Below, piece after piece: positions 1 through 9,679 of a stretch of DNA of 22,916 nt. The position numbers and the translations under genes are program-made. A model generated the notes under the pieces. The model was not told the DNA's origin. It saw only the letters and a list, made by a program, of their open reading frames with translations, and made no database searches. Each line of letters begins with the position of its first letter. Position 1 is the first letter of the stretch. Origin of the DNA: Nemertoderma westbladi (Eukaryota; Xenacoelomorpha; Nemertodermatida; Nemertodermatidae); contig JAUCBJ010004749.1 in NCBI GenBank assembly GCA_032718475.1, positions 1 through 22,916 on the forward strand. Direction: 5' to 3'.

Positions 1-31
1 TGGTGAGGGATGAAATTTTATTGCGTTCAGT

Positions 32-59
32 TCCCCCCCCCCCCCACCCCCCCCCCCCC
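32..59. repeat. Poly-C tract
   Basis: Two runs of 13 C (33-45 and 47-59) are separated by a single A. Similar G runs recur at 6434-6455, 11885-11905 and in the array at the right end, so long G/C homopolymers are a general trait of this DNA. Exact lengths are probably unreliable in any assembly. Confidence 0.9.
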
Positions 60-317
60 TATCTGACATCCTGATCGCATATGTTATCATACATACTAGT
101 TACTAGTAGCAAGTGAACGTTTTTTGTGCTTTTTTTCATCGAGTTGCATTGCATGATAAAGCCCTATCCGTTTCCTAATTGTCTACTATGTAGCCTATAT
201 TTATGGTATTGAAATACAGTCTGGACCGAATTGTCTGGATACTGTCTGGGACAAGGAAAGCACACTTTTAAATGCATTCCATTTAATTACTTACTGTAGT
301 ATGACATACATTTAGTA

Positions 318-660
318 TTAATATTCAATAATTTAATACGAATGATATTATTGATCGTTTTAAATGATTTTGGTAATGTTGAATTATTTCAATTGATATT
401 ATTATAGTCGTTTTAAATAATGTTTTTCAACTTAATAATTTCGATTGATATTATTGATTGATTTAAATAATGTTTCAAAACTGCATTATTTTGCTTAATA
501 TTATTGGTTGATTTAAAACATGTTGTCTGTTGAATTATTTTGCTTGATATTATTGCTCGATTTAAATAACAGTTGAATTATTTCAACCGATAATAGGTAG
601 GTAGTTTTAAATGAGACAGTGAATTATTTAGACCAATAATTATAGCTCGATTTAAATGCA
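318..660. repeat. Degenerate AT-rich tandem repeat, ~50-bp period
   Basis: The core GATATTATTG and its variants begin near 344, 395, 447, 497, 546, 589 and 635, a spacing of about 43-52 bp. Each is followed by a GATTTAAAT-like block and usually preceded by GAATTATTT. About seven diverged units can be followed. There is no coding potential. This is an old minisatellite-type array. Confidence 0.75.
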
Positions 661-1576
661 GATCTCATCAGCTGGTATCCAGCTGATCTCTTTGTGATTC
701 ACTTCACACTTACTGTATACGTACTGCACTGGCGGGCCTAGCTGGACTGGAGACTTATTCTGCCAGTAGTCTGTAGGGTATACTGGTATGTCTCAGTCTG
801 TCAGCACCTGATTCCAGTTCTGTCCAGTAACTGGGTAGTCCAGTAGCTGTTGTACTAGTATACTGCATGTGCGTACCTGCATACCCATCAGATACTGCAG
901 TTCTGGTACAGTGGTAACGGGGTAACACCAGATTCAGTCACCCGAACACCCGGCCCGTATCTGCTAGCGGATTTAGTCCCCCCGGACAAAAATTCTGCTG
1001 GCAGATTTGGTCTCCCTAGGACCAAAATGTGCTTTCGGATTTGATCCTCGTTCGCGGAATTCAATTCATATTTTTCCTGAAATTATCTTACCGTTTTCTA
1101 CCAACTCTACACTTCCCGCGTTTCAACCTCTACAAGACTACTGTTGCGACACAGTACGGCGACGGGCCCCCTTACACAATAATAAACTCGGTTGTATCGA
1201 AGGTCTAGTCTAACTCACCCACTGCACTGCTTCTCTCGCCAATCTCGCCCAGTTCACCACAGTCTTTAACCGCGACTATTAAAAAATATTATATTATTTC
1301 TATTTGTTTTAGAAATACTGATAGCTATTGCACTCTCCTCGCATTTTCATTGTTTTTTTTTAACAATATATACAAACAGTTATAGAGATTAATTCGTATA
1401 TTATAAAACGCCAGATATCGTAATTTAATTAATAGACTGATGAATTTCTTAAATTATTAAATACAAATACCACACAAATACATATTCTCTCGATCCTTTA
1501 TTAACCTCGCTGGCGCTTGGTAAATAAAATGCCTGTCAGTCTGTCTGTCAAAATATAACCGACAGTCTGACCGCCA
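661..1576. other. Non-coding stretch, no gene recognised
   Basis: No convincing gene is visible. The part at 690-930 is rich in TACTG/CAGTA words. A perfect 9-bp inverted repeat (ATCAGCTGG / CCAGCTGAT, 3-base loop) lies at 667-687. A 68-codon open frame at 1007-1213 has no recognisable motif and is treated as chance. From 1270 to 1500 the DNA is very AT-rich. Confidence 0.6.
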
Positions 1577-1960
1577 AACAGACAATTTGGAAGTCATCAA
1601 ATGTTTAAATTGACACTCTAAATGAATTCTACGACCCGGAAAACCCCTATGGCTAAACTTTTAGCTCATTGCTGTGCCTTTTTTTATATTTGACAGACAG
1701 ATAAGTCGGATAGTCAAAAGACAGACAGACAGACACACAGACAAACTTGATTTCATTAAAATTGAAAACTGACATCAGAAATGAAATCAGCGACCAGGAA
1801 AACCCTCATAGCAATATTTTTAGCATGGTTTTATTTTATGCTTTTTTGTTGATAGATATATATTGACAGACTTTCTCACAACAGACAATTTTGCGCGGGA
1901 AGGTTCAAATTTTAAAGGCAATTATCTCGGAATGGTATTATTTCATTTCAACGAATTTTA
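1577..1960. repeat. Tandem repeat, ~160-bp unit, with GACA-rich joints
   Basis: Two long diverged units and part of a third can be aligned. TGACACTCTAAATGAATTC (from 1611) corresponds to TGACATCAGAAATGAAATC (from 1770). Both are followed by CGACC-GGAAAACCC and then a TTTTTAGC block. Each unit is bordered by GACAGAC words, including a simple run of ACAGACAGACAGACACACAG near 1720-1740. A third copy starts with ACAGACAATTTT near 1880 and fades out. The spacing is about 160 bp. No protein is encoded. Confidence 0.7.
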
Positions 1961-2059
1961 AAATGCTACTCCTCTGCCAATTTTTAATATTTTGTCATGA
2001 AATTTTAACAAGTAACCAACCACATGCCTGATATCTTCAAAAGTATTGGTCAGAATGTG

Positions 2060-3246
2060 TCATGTGAACTGTGTCCTTATAGAGCACGCATAGTCCATGT
2101 GACACTGTATTAAAGAAGAGCAAAGTAACTTGCGGGAGTCGGTGTTTAAACTATTTTTATTTCCGTATAGAAACCTAAGCCTACTGTTAACTTTCGAGAA
2201 AATGTCTTTTCTCCTGATAAGCAGTTATCCAATGTGGCGCCTAAATATTTAACTTCCTTTTTATTTTCAATCTTATGTCCATTACTAGTGACTTCAAACT
2301 TAGTTACCTTCTTTAACTTTCTTTTGGAACCAAACAAAATACTTTCAGTCTTACCTTAGTGAATGGAAAGCTTATTATCAACCAACCACTCATTACAGGA
2401 TTCTAGAACTGCACTCAACTTTTGGGAAATATGGATAGGATCTTTATGAGAGAAAATAAGAGCACTGTCGTCGGCATATAAAATGAGTTTAAAATCGGGA
2501 TCTATACTACTTATCATATCATTTACATAGCATACAAAAACCAGAGGACCTAATATACTACCTTGCGGTACACCACAGGTAATCTCTTGTACAGTAGACT
2601 GCGATTTGCTAATGACTACAGTTTGACCTCTGTCTGACAGGTAGAACTTGAATCAGTCTATAGAACCTACACCCATCAGGCCTAACTTACCAAGCAGAAT
2701 TTCGTGATCTACTGTATCGAAAGCCTTTTGTAGGTCCAACATTACCATACCAGTATATAAACCCTTTGCGTTACTACATCTAATTGTATCAGTTAAGTTA
2801 ATAAGACAGGTGTCTGTAGAATATGATTTACGAAAACCGGACTGAAGTTCATAGATCAGATTTAGCCTACTAAGATGTGCTTCCAGCTGTAGAAAAACAG
2901 AACGTTCTAGAATTTTAGATACAATACTTAAGATTCTAACAGGTCTGTAATTACAGGGTTCTACTTTACTATTCTTTTTATACAGAGGAACAACCTTAGC
3001 TAATTTCAGTTCGTCTGGTACTACATTATCTACGATAGAGTAATTAATAATAAAAGTAATAGGCACTTTAAGTACTTCAGCACCATCCTTAAGAAAACGG
3101 GCAGGTATTAGGTCTAGACCTGTACTTTTTGAGGCTGATAGGCTAAGTAGATTTTTAGAAACGAAATCCTCAGAAACGGGTTTTAAAAATAACTTTTCTG
3201 AATTTTGTAACTTTTCTAAATAAAATGGTTCCGCTTTTATTTCCAC
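2060..3246 (-). mobile_element. CR1/Jockey-like LINE reverse transcriptase relic
   Basis: One reading frame from 3246 down to 2146 reads as the reverse transcriptase of a non-LTR retrotransposon. In order it shows the finger motif STGLDLIPARFLKD, PLYKKNSKVEPCNYRPV, LQSGFRKSYST, the palm A motif MLDLQKAFDTVDH, then CGVPQGSILGPL, the catalytic YADD box, and a KTES...KYLGATLD thumb start. The frame is broken by TGA at 2655-2653, where relatives usually have Trp, and by TAA at 2358-2356. It then ends at 2146, but similarity resumes after a frameshift (LIQCHMDYAC, about 2120-2080) and stops at TGA 2062-2060. No endonuclease domain is visible upstream, where a stop lies just before 3246, so the copy is 5'-truncated or eroded. 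Assignment to the CR1/Jockey group rests on motif style only. Confidence 0.9.
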
Positions 3247-5774
3247 CGATATAATAATACTTCATAGATAATAGAAAATGATTCTTTTCGATTAGGCCTA
3301 CGGCCTACCCATTATAGAAAAAAGTTATAAAACTCAAAAATCCTTAAATGTGAGACTCAACTTATACAAATACAGTAAATATACATAGCTGTTAACATGA
3401 CTTATGTATGAGTTAGGGACTTACCATAGTGAACACGGGCTCTATAACTAACTTTGAATTTTGATTCAGTTCAGATAAACACTGAAAACAACTTATGATG
3501 TGTTCCCAGTGGAGCACGGGCGTAATGCAGGATGTACTAGGGAATTGAGCTAGAGAGATGAGCTGGGAGCACTAAAACCTGTGCAAGATGGACCAAGAAT
3601 GGAGCCAGGCGATTTTTCAAGTAGCCGAAGCGTATAATTATGTTTACCTCCTAACGTCGTAATGAGGAACTATCTATCGGCAAAGTATATTGTGTTACCT
3701 ACCACATGTCGCCGCTACACATTATTCTAGGGGTATTTAATGCGTCAATTGCTACCTATTGATGTACAGCTTCCATAATTCTGAGTGGCTTGTGAGTTAA
3801 GGGTTTTGGGTCAGGGTTGATTGAGTAGCGGATTGCACAAATATAATACGGTAGCTCGAATTTCAGGCATTCATTTATTTTTAATCTAAAATTATTGAAA
3901 ATTGATGCTAACGTGTGAGTGGCGCCATCGTTATGATACCATAAAGTAGATTTATATACAGCATATGTATTATCGAGAATATATATATCGTGCTAGTAGG
4001 TCCATTTGATTTTGTAGGCCGTAATGTATGAAATTGTAAGACTTTCCTCTTAATTTATTTTATATTTTAAATCAACTGGCAAAATATAGGCCTACATTTT
4101 AAAATATTAATATAAATATTAGGGATTTGTTGCATAAATTGGATAGTACAGTAGGTAGGCCTATATATAGCGTGATTAACATCACACGCAGCGCAGCGTC
4201 TGCAATTAAGCAGATATCACTAAAATGCATCACAAGAGGTCAAACATCCCATGTAGACAACGTCATACGTACAGTCATGTCAACCAATAAGATACCAGCA
4301 CACCTTATTGTCAACCAATGCGACTCGCACATCCTGGTCCTGATTATCTCTAATCCAATGACAGGCTACCTCCATTAATCACGATAATCAACGTACTCTA
4401 TTATTGTGTGAAACGTTGATGGGAGTGTTCGAATGAAAACCAGACTCACTCAAGCTCCCCCAAAAAGAGTGCGGGGCGAGCCACGCAGTCAGCGCAAGCG
4501 CACAATTTTTAGTTGCAAGTTTTAACAAAATTTCATGTCCGTCTGTCGGTCTGTAATGAAAAATTCATTTGTAAATAACTTTTGAAGATTTTAACCATTT
4601 TCAACAAAATTTTGTATAGGCATACTAGAGAAAAAGTTCCAATATTTTTTAAAGTTACGGGCAAATACCTCTCGAGCTTTTGACTCCAAATCAAATCGAA
4701 CTTGTTTCGAACTTGCTCAAGTTCGCGTGCTGCGCGAAGCCCCACGAACGTGTATACTGAAGCACATAAATAACTGAGCTGATGTTTCCCTCCTTATTGG
4801 CATGAATGATACCATCTGCCCGAAAGCGATTAATTACCTTCGATTTGCAGCTGTTAAGGCGAGTAAGTAAATGAGACATATTGCATCAGAAGGCTTTGAT
4901 AAGTCTCCAAGATACTGTAGCAAATTTTCTAAGAAACATAATACAGTGTTTATGTTTTATTATTATATAAGAAATCGTATATTCTTAACCCTAGAATTAA
5001 TACCCCATCTGGGTTTAGTTTTATGGATGTGCAAGTTTAAAATAAAGTTTAATAGATGTTTTATTTGCTTTCCAACTGTCTACTCTATGAAATTTGGGTG
5101 ATGGGAAGTTAAGTTAGGTCGTGAGATGATAATTTTATTGTACAGGCTTACAGGCAATGCCTTCACTGCCGAAAGAAAAATGAAAGTCAAATTTGGGTCA
5201 ATGTAAATTGTTAGGAAAATAATGACTTCGGAATTCTTTCATTTCTAGGACAAAATTTATTACTAAATGTTGATTTTTGCAGTACCGGTACCATGACTAC
5301 TGTAGGGAGGAAGGGTGTGGGGGGCATCCGACGTCTATCTTGACAAGTAAAGGGAAATTAAATAAGTTCGATTTTTCCACACGACATTTCACATTAGGAT
5401 ATTTAGGCGTACTTTTTTTATTTTCAATCGATTTAGACTACATACCCCTACCCAGAATTTTGAATTTACAAAAGGTCATAACACGCTTACGAGATACTGT
5501 ACAGTAGGCATAATATTTTAAAATAAAATAACAATACCGGGAGGGCACCCGGACGTCGGAAACCAATCAGAATACAGTTTTAGTTCAGTTTATATAAACA
5601 GTAATTCACCATTATTATAACCCCAATCGTTCATCACAAATAAAGTTAGCGCTCAATTAGATTTAGAAAAAAATAAGACAAGTCGTTGAGCACATTGTTT
5701 GCAACTCCACATATATCATTGGAATGTTATCTGTCCTTTGATAATTGCACTTCCTCCAAGTTGCATTCTCTTAG
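3247..5774. other. Non-coding stretch with scattered short open frames
   Basis: This is mostly AT-rich DNA upstream of the first exon recognised on the + strand. Open frames of 62-83 codons (for example 4127-4378, 4871-5101, 5277-5507) show no domain motifs and are treated as chance. TAGGCCTA palindromes occur near 3295, 4090 and 4157. A minus-strand sequence ATG|GTAAGT near 3425 resembles a splice donor, but no matching coding exon follows. Confidence 0.55.
4471..4747. repeat. Possible small inverted-repeat element
   Basis: The left edge contains GTGCGGGGCGAGCCACGCAG. The right edge, read on the other strand, contains CGTGGGGCTTCGCGCAGCACG. Both continue with GCG and an A/T-rich AAG-containing stretch. 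The ends are similar but diverged, about 25 bp, and enclose about 230 bp containing GTCCGTCTGTCGGTCTG. An 18-bp palindrome with arms CGAACTTG/CAAGTTCG lies at 4708-4725. Together these suggest a MITE-like or hairpin repeat, but no target-site duplication was seen. Confidence 0.4.
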
Positions 5775-5975
5775 CAAAGAAACAACGCCGCCAACCATAT
5801 TTGCCTGTAATCCGTGAATCGCCGGGTGGTCCAGTCGAAGTCGCCCTTCCATGGATTACTCCGGCCGTCGCTCACTTTCATCGAAAAACCCTTCTGAAAA
5901 TTCAAACGCGATTGGTTTTAGATTCGGCTGGGAGCGATGGGGAGTATGGAGGGCCTGCTCCAGCAGAAGTGGCAG
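5775..5975 (+). CDS. Internal exon of an unidentified multi-exon gene
   Basis: A 201-nt segment sits between a good acceptor (CATTCTCTTAG ending at 5774) and a donor (GCAG|GTGTGT at 5975/5976). In the open frame it starts at CA completing a codon, reads KKQRRQPYLPVIRE...GGPVEVALPWITPAV...HFHRKTLLKIQTRLV...GPAPAEVA, and ends after the first base of a codon. Both ends are therefore phase 1, matching the next exon. Base composition is clearly GC-richer than the flanks. The frame stays open back to 5699, so the exon could begin earlier, but the splice acceptor is the better start. I do not recognise the family. The segment is basic at its start and has no transmembrane region. The exon call is an inference from splice signals, phase and composition. 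Confidence 0.6.
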
Positions 5976-6433
5976 GTGTGTTGATGCTCAACCAATCCTA
6001 GAGCAACCTTGGCAATAAATTCTGCACAAATTATTCTACATGCCCATTTTGCTAAAATTAATTAAGAGGAAGTAGTGGCCTTTCCCTTCTGCGTCGTTAT
6101 TATTAAAAAACATGTTTTGATAAATACTTATTGTTTACTACATTATATCGATGGTATTAGTTATTTGTGTAATTATGGCAGCAACTACTGAAGATCTAAT
6201 CTGTTTTTCAGGTATGGCAGTCACAATCCATCAATCCCTAACTATTGTTCAGAACAATAATATTATCGTCCGCACCTACTTAAATTGATTTAATTTGAAT
6301 ATAACAGTTCGCACGGTCTTACGGCCATTAATTGCGGATTGGACGTATTTTCAATAATTATCCTATAGAAATATAACTTACTCTTTAGAAATAAGCCTAC
6401 TCGCCTACTCCTTAAAGCCATACCCATGGGGGA

Positions 6434-6455
6434 GGGGGGGGGGGGGGGGGGGGGG
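6434..6455. repeat. Poly-G tract (22 G)
   Basis: An uninterrupted G run lies within the 802-bp intron between the two left exons, preceded by GGGGGA. It has the same character as the other G runs of the window and is a likely site of length polymorphism. Confidence 0.9.
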
Positions 6456-6777
6456 TGATGGAGGTTAAACGTATTATTACAGTATGTGACAGTTTTAGAA
6501 TTAAGCTGATTAATTTTCAGACCTAAGGGCTATATATTTCGCGGTATATAGAAGGTTTTGTTATTATTTTATAATTATCATAATCCTGTAGATTATCTTT
6601 GAATTTATCACAAAGGCTTACAGTACATCCCTACATATCATTAACTAATTAGATACTGTAGTATCGGTTGCAGTAGTAATAGCTATACAGTACAATTCTA
6701 TACTGCGCACTTTATTTACTTTTGACTTTGTGTACGGGGTTTAATTCCAGGGGGTTATTACGTTGTATTTATCGCAG

Positions 6778-6933
6778 ATACCGGAAGCAGTTGTAGCAGC
6801 TCGGAGAACATAGTAAGCATCAATACTCAGAGCACAGAACCGAGTAACAGGGAATCCAATCGCCTGACTCACAGTTTCGTTAGAAAACTCGAAGAGTGGG
6901 ATAAAATTAAACCAAAGTTACAAACATCGGCAG
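6778..6933 (+). CDS. Internal exon of the same unidentified gene, first WD-type motif
   Basis: The exon is bounded by an acceptor (ATTTATCGCAG ending at 6777) and a near-consensus donor (GGCAG|GTGAGTA at 6933/6934). It is 156 nt and phase 1 at both ends. Joining the preceding exon's last G to AT gives an Asp codon and keeps the frame open. The encoded 52 residues are Ser/Asn/Thr-rich at first (TGSSCSSSENIVSINTQS), then contain a short charged amphipathic stretch, LTHSFVRKLEEWDKIKPKL. A related stretch, EFARRMTQWDTKRK, occurs in the terminal exon at 22267, which supports assigning both to one protein. No catalytic domain is visible. The flanking DNA is AT-rich and full of stops in this frame. 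Function is unknown; a cytoplasmic scaffold or adaptor tail would fit the composition but is not shown. Confidence 0.75.
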
Positions 6934-6969
6934 GTGAGTAATACAACTGTTATTGTCTTGTAATGACTA

Positions 6970-7111
6970 TTTACATACTTGTTTGTAAAGTAGCACTTTA
7001 CAGTGTGATGATCCGAGTGGCTTTGTTAAACGAACGACGTTAGTGAGTGAGTGAAAATAAAGCCACGAGGATCAGAACACTGTAAAGTACTTTGCAACAA
7101 GTATGTATGTA
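6970..7111. repeat. Fold-back (palindromic) element with ~53-bp arms
   Basis: The left arm 6970-7024 starts TTACATACTTG and ends CCGAGTGGCTTT. The right arm 7059-7111 starts AAAGCCACGAGG and ends CAAGTATGTATGTA. The arms are complementary along nearly their whole length, including the shared CACTTTACAGTGT / ACACTGTAAAGTAC block, with a 34-base loop containing GTGAGTGAGTG. It begins only 36 bp after the splice donor of the exon at 6778. This is probably a MITE-type relic; no open frame is present. Confidence 0.8.
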
Positions 7112-7287
7112 GTTTTATTCCAAGATTTTAACATTACGAAATGATTGTATATATATTATAAGTGATAGAAACTGCACAAATTATATTAGTTGCTGTATAA
7201 ATAAATGTAAGAATGACATAAATTATGTTAGAAAATAGTTAGCTTATATTTATGGTGGCGTACAGAGCCACGTTAGTATAGCTACTG

Positions 7288-7382
7288 GTTATTAATAGCT
7301 ACCGGTAGGTTATGCCATGACCTAGTAGGTCATGGTTATACTATGCAGTATACCTACCTGGCAGTCAGGTAATTAATAATAA
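7288..7382. repeat. Nested inverted repeat
   Basis: The outer arms are TTATTAATAGCTACCGGTAGGT (near 7288) and a diverged ACCTACCTGG...AATTAATAA (ending near 7382). Inside lies a perfect 10-bp inverted repeat with a 1-base centre, CCATGACCTA-G-TAGGTCATGG, near 7315-7335. The arms pair as a cruciform or hairpin. It may be a second fold-back element close to the one at 6970. Confidence 0.55.
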
Positions 7383-8105
7383 ATACCAATTATTGTTTAT
7401 GTGGTAACCATGGCGATCCCAAGTTTCAGGTTCACTTGCATTGCACGGATGCACTGCAAAGTCGCTCTGTTGGGACATTACAACATAATAATATATCTCT
7501 AAAATGTACAGGTTGCAATGTCCTCTAAAGTTGTAAACTGCTAAATATATAACAACTCGCTGGTTAATACCAGCGGCATTGAGTAATGTTACAATTTAGG
7601 AATAAATTACTAAGTTTGTCAAACATAAAATAATTGCTATTTTGGAATTAAGTATCAGTATTCCACATAGGGGTGGGGGACTCTTCACGGATGTGAGCCA
7701 TGGTCAGAGTATTTGATGATTCAATTGTGTGAGTTGACGTTCAAATAAACTGTGGTGCAAATTAAATATGCGCAGCCTGGCTGCCTTATGTTTTAACTGT
7801 ACGCAATAAGGCGGCCATACTAATTGTGGGGCGCGCCACGTAAGTCCATGTGAGCCTTAGCGTAGGGCAGGGGTATAATTAGTGGACCCGTCTGTCGTTG
7901 TCAACGTCGGACGTCGGACGATGTTTGAACGTTAATAAGTCAGTCAACCTTGGATGAAATTAAACCGGAGCTTGGTACGCTTGGTATGAAAAGTTTAGAA
8001 ATTCTACAGAGAACCAGACCTCTGCAGTTCATCTGTCTTCCGCTAGGGGGCGAATTGACAATACCATCAGATTAATAGGAAATTTGGTAGGAGGGTAATT
8101 CCATC
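7383..8105. other. Intronic non-coding stretch
   Basis: No gene, RNA or clear repeat was recognised. It contains CpG-containing short repeats such as AACGTCGGACGTCGGACGATG near 7903-7923, within otherwise AT-rich DNA, and no open frame worth reporting. It lies inside the long last intron of the + strand gene. Confidence 0.5.
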
Positions 8106-9679
8106 GTTACGGACTCACACTCATACGAAATTTTCGAAATTAATTGGCATACTTAGTTAATAACTTTACAATATAAATAACATTCACCTATGGTGGCTGA
8201 TGGATTAATGGTACATCTTTACTTTGACTTAAAAAAAGAGTTGTATCTCATTTGATTCATAGGATATTGTAAATATAGTGCCCGTTACGGACTCACATGC
8301 AAATGGACAAAGAAAAATTACCCAATTGTATTTTGACAAATTCTCTTGAAATGTTTAATGGCATACGTTATAACTTTCACAATGCGAGGTAGATACATCA
8401 AATTTTGTAAATTTGTAAGTTAATAGCAGAAACATATGGTGGTAAACCTCATTTATAGAGAAATTGTTCGTTACGGACTCACAGAAAAAATTGTTACGGA
8501 CTCACACTTGAAATCGTTATGCACTCGTTATTTTGTTTAGAAAAAAAAGAGCAACGACCAATGACTGTTTATGGTATTTATTCAATAAATATATTTATTG
8601 CTTATGTACCTTTCGCTTTCACAATGTACCTTAAGTATCACTATTAGATATATCTTTAGTAGTGTTCATATTTTGAGTAGGCATATTTGGTGTGTGTATA
8701 GTAGTGTATATTTAATATCCTATAAGTTCATATGACCATAATTTGTTAAAATGACCAAATTCTAATTCTTTAACAACATAAATACCATGTTCACGGAAAA
8801 TTTTTTATACTAGAAAATACATTTTGAACAGTATTTCGTTGTATTTATGTTTTACGATCACTACTATCACAGTACTTAAGTTATTCCACCTTGGCGTAGT
8901 TGGTTAAATCGGTGGCATTGAAATCACATCTCTCCTTGGGTCGTGGGTTCGATCCCATCATGAGGGCTCTGTAGTTTTCGTTTCGGCACGAATACTTTAA
9001 AGACCATAAAGGGACTTATTAGCCAGGGCGCATCTCTTTCTTCCGTAAATGGTAGCTAAATGAGAACTGGAGTTTCCTCTGGGGAATATAGGAGGGGACC
9101 GCACTGTAAATAATTATTGAGACTTTGTACGTAATCCCTGGCCTAACGGACGATATGTTTTGTATCTCAATCCATCATTCGCTCACTCGTTTCATGAAAT
9201 CTTGGCGAACTTCGAGTGTATCATAGTATACCATCTTGGTCAGTAACTTCTGTCATCCGTGATATATGCCGTTTGGCCCTTTCGGCCCAGAAATGTGAGT
9301 ATTAGACGTAAGAGACAGGATTAAACGGGCGCAATGAAGAATGTCGTACATTAGGATGATGTATGAATGAATACGTTCGAATGTACTGTCGATGGACAAT
9401 TGTCAGACTAAAAGGAGCTGAATTCTTTCAGTTTACATAGTGAATAATGTATACAAAGCAGAATGATTCTTACCTAACCTACCGCATGGTGAGTCCGTAA
9501 AGGAAAATTTGTGAGTCTGTAACGCTGTTCTTAAACAGTTCAGCTGCAATACAGACCATAGAGACCTAATGGATGGTTTTGATTGGTTGTAAACCCAAAG
9601 GAAAATGATTGTCAGTGCAATACACATGCGGGGTGTACTCCAAATTAAAACTTTAAGTACTTTTCGTTACGGACTCACA
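8106..9679. repeat. Dispersed GTTACGGACTCACA motif family
   Basis: The exact 14-mer GTTACGGACTCACA occurs on the + strand at 8106, 8284, 8470, 8493 and 9666. Near-copies on the - strand lie at 9488-9501 and 9510-9523, and a decayed copy at 8516. The first two copies head diverged units of about 180 bp that also share a later TAATGGCATAC...TAACTTT...ACAAT block and a TATGGTGG word. The close pair at 8470/8493 is mirrored by an inverted close pair at 9488/9510. A SINE is inserted between the two sets. The whole may be one large diverged repeat element with inverted termini; its class is unknown. Confidence 0.7.
8886..9190 (+). mobile_element. tRNA-derived SINE
   Basis: A polymerase III type-2 promoter is visible: box A TGGCGTAGTTGG at 8892-8903 and box B GGTTCGATCCC at 8946-8956, with spacing as in a tRNA gene. 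The ends around them do not form a convincing acceptor stem, and about 230 bp of non-tRNA sequence follows (for example GCGCATCTCTTTCTTCCGTA and GGTAGCTAAATGAGAACTGG). This is a SINE head plus body, not a functional tRNA gene. The 3' boundary is approximate because no tail repeat was clear. Confidence 0.7.

Noticed and set aside
1007-1213. 68-codon + strand frame
   Set aside because: It has no motif, splice support or gene-like composition.
3425-3490. Small - strand exon ending ATG|GTAAGT
   Set aside because: The donor is good and a GTTGTTTTCAG acceptor precedes it, but the 57-nt frame has no partner exon and no recognised sequence.
8886-8962. Functional tRNA gene
   Set aside because: Box A and box B are good, but no acceptor stem closes and a long SINE body follows.
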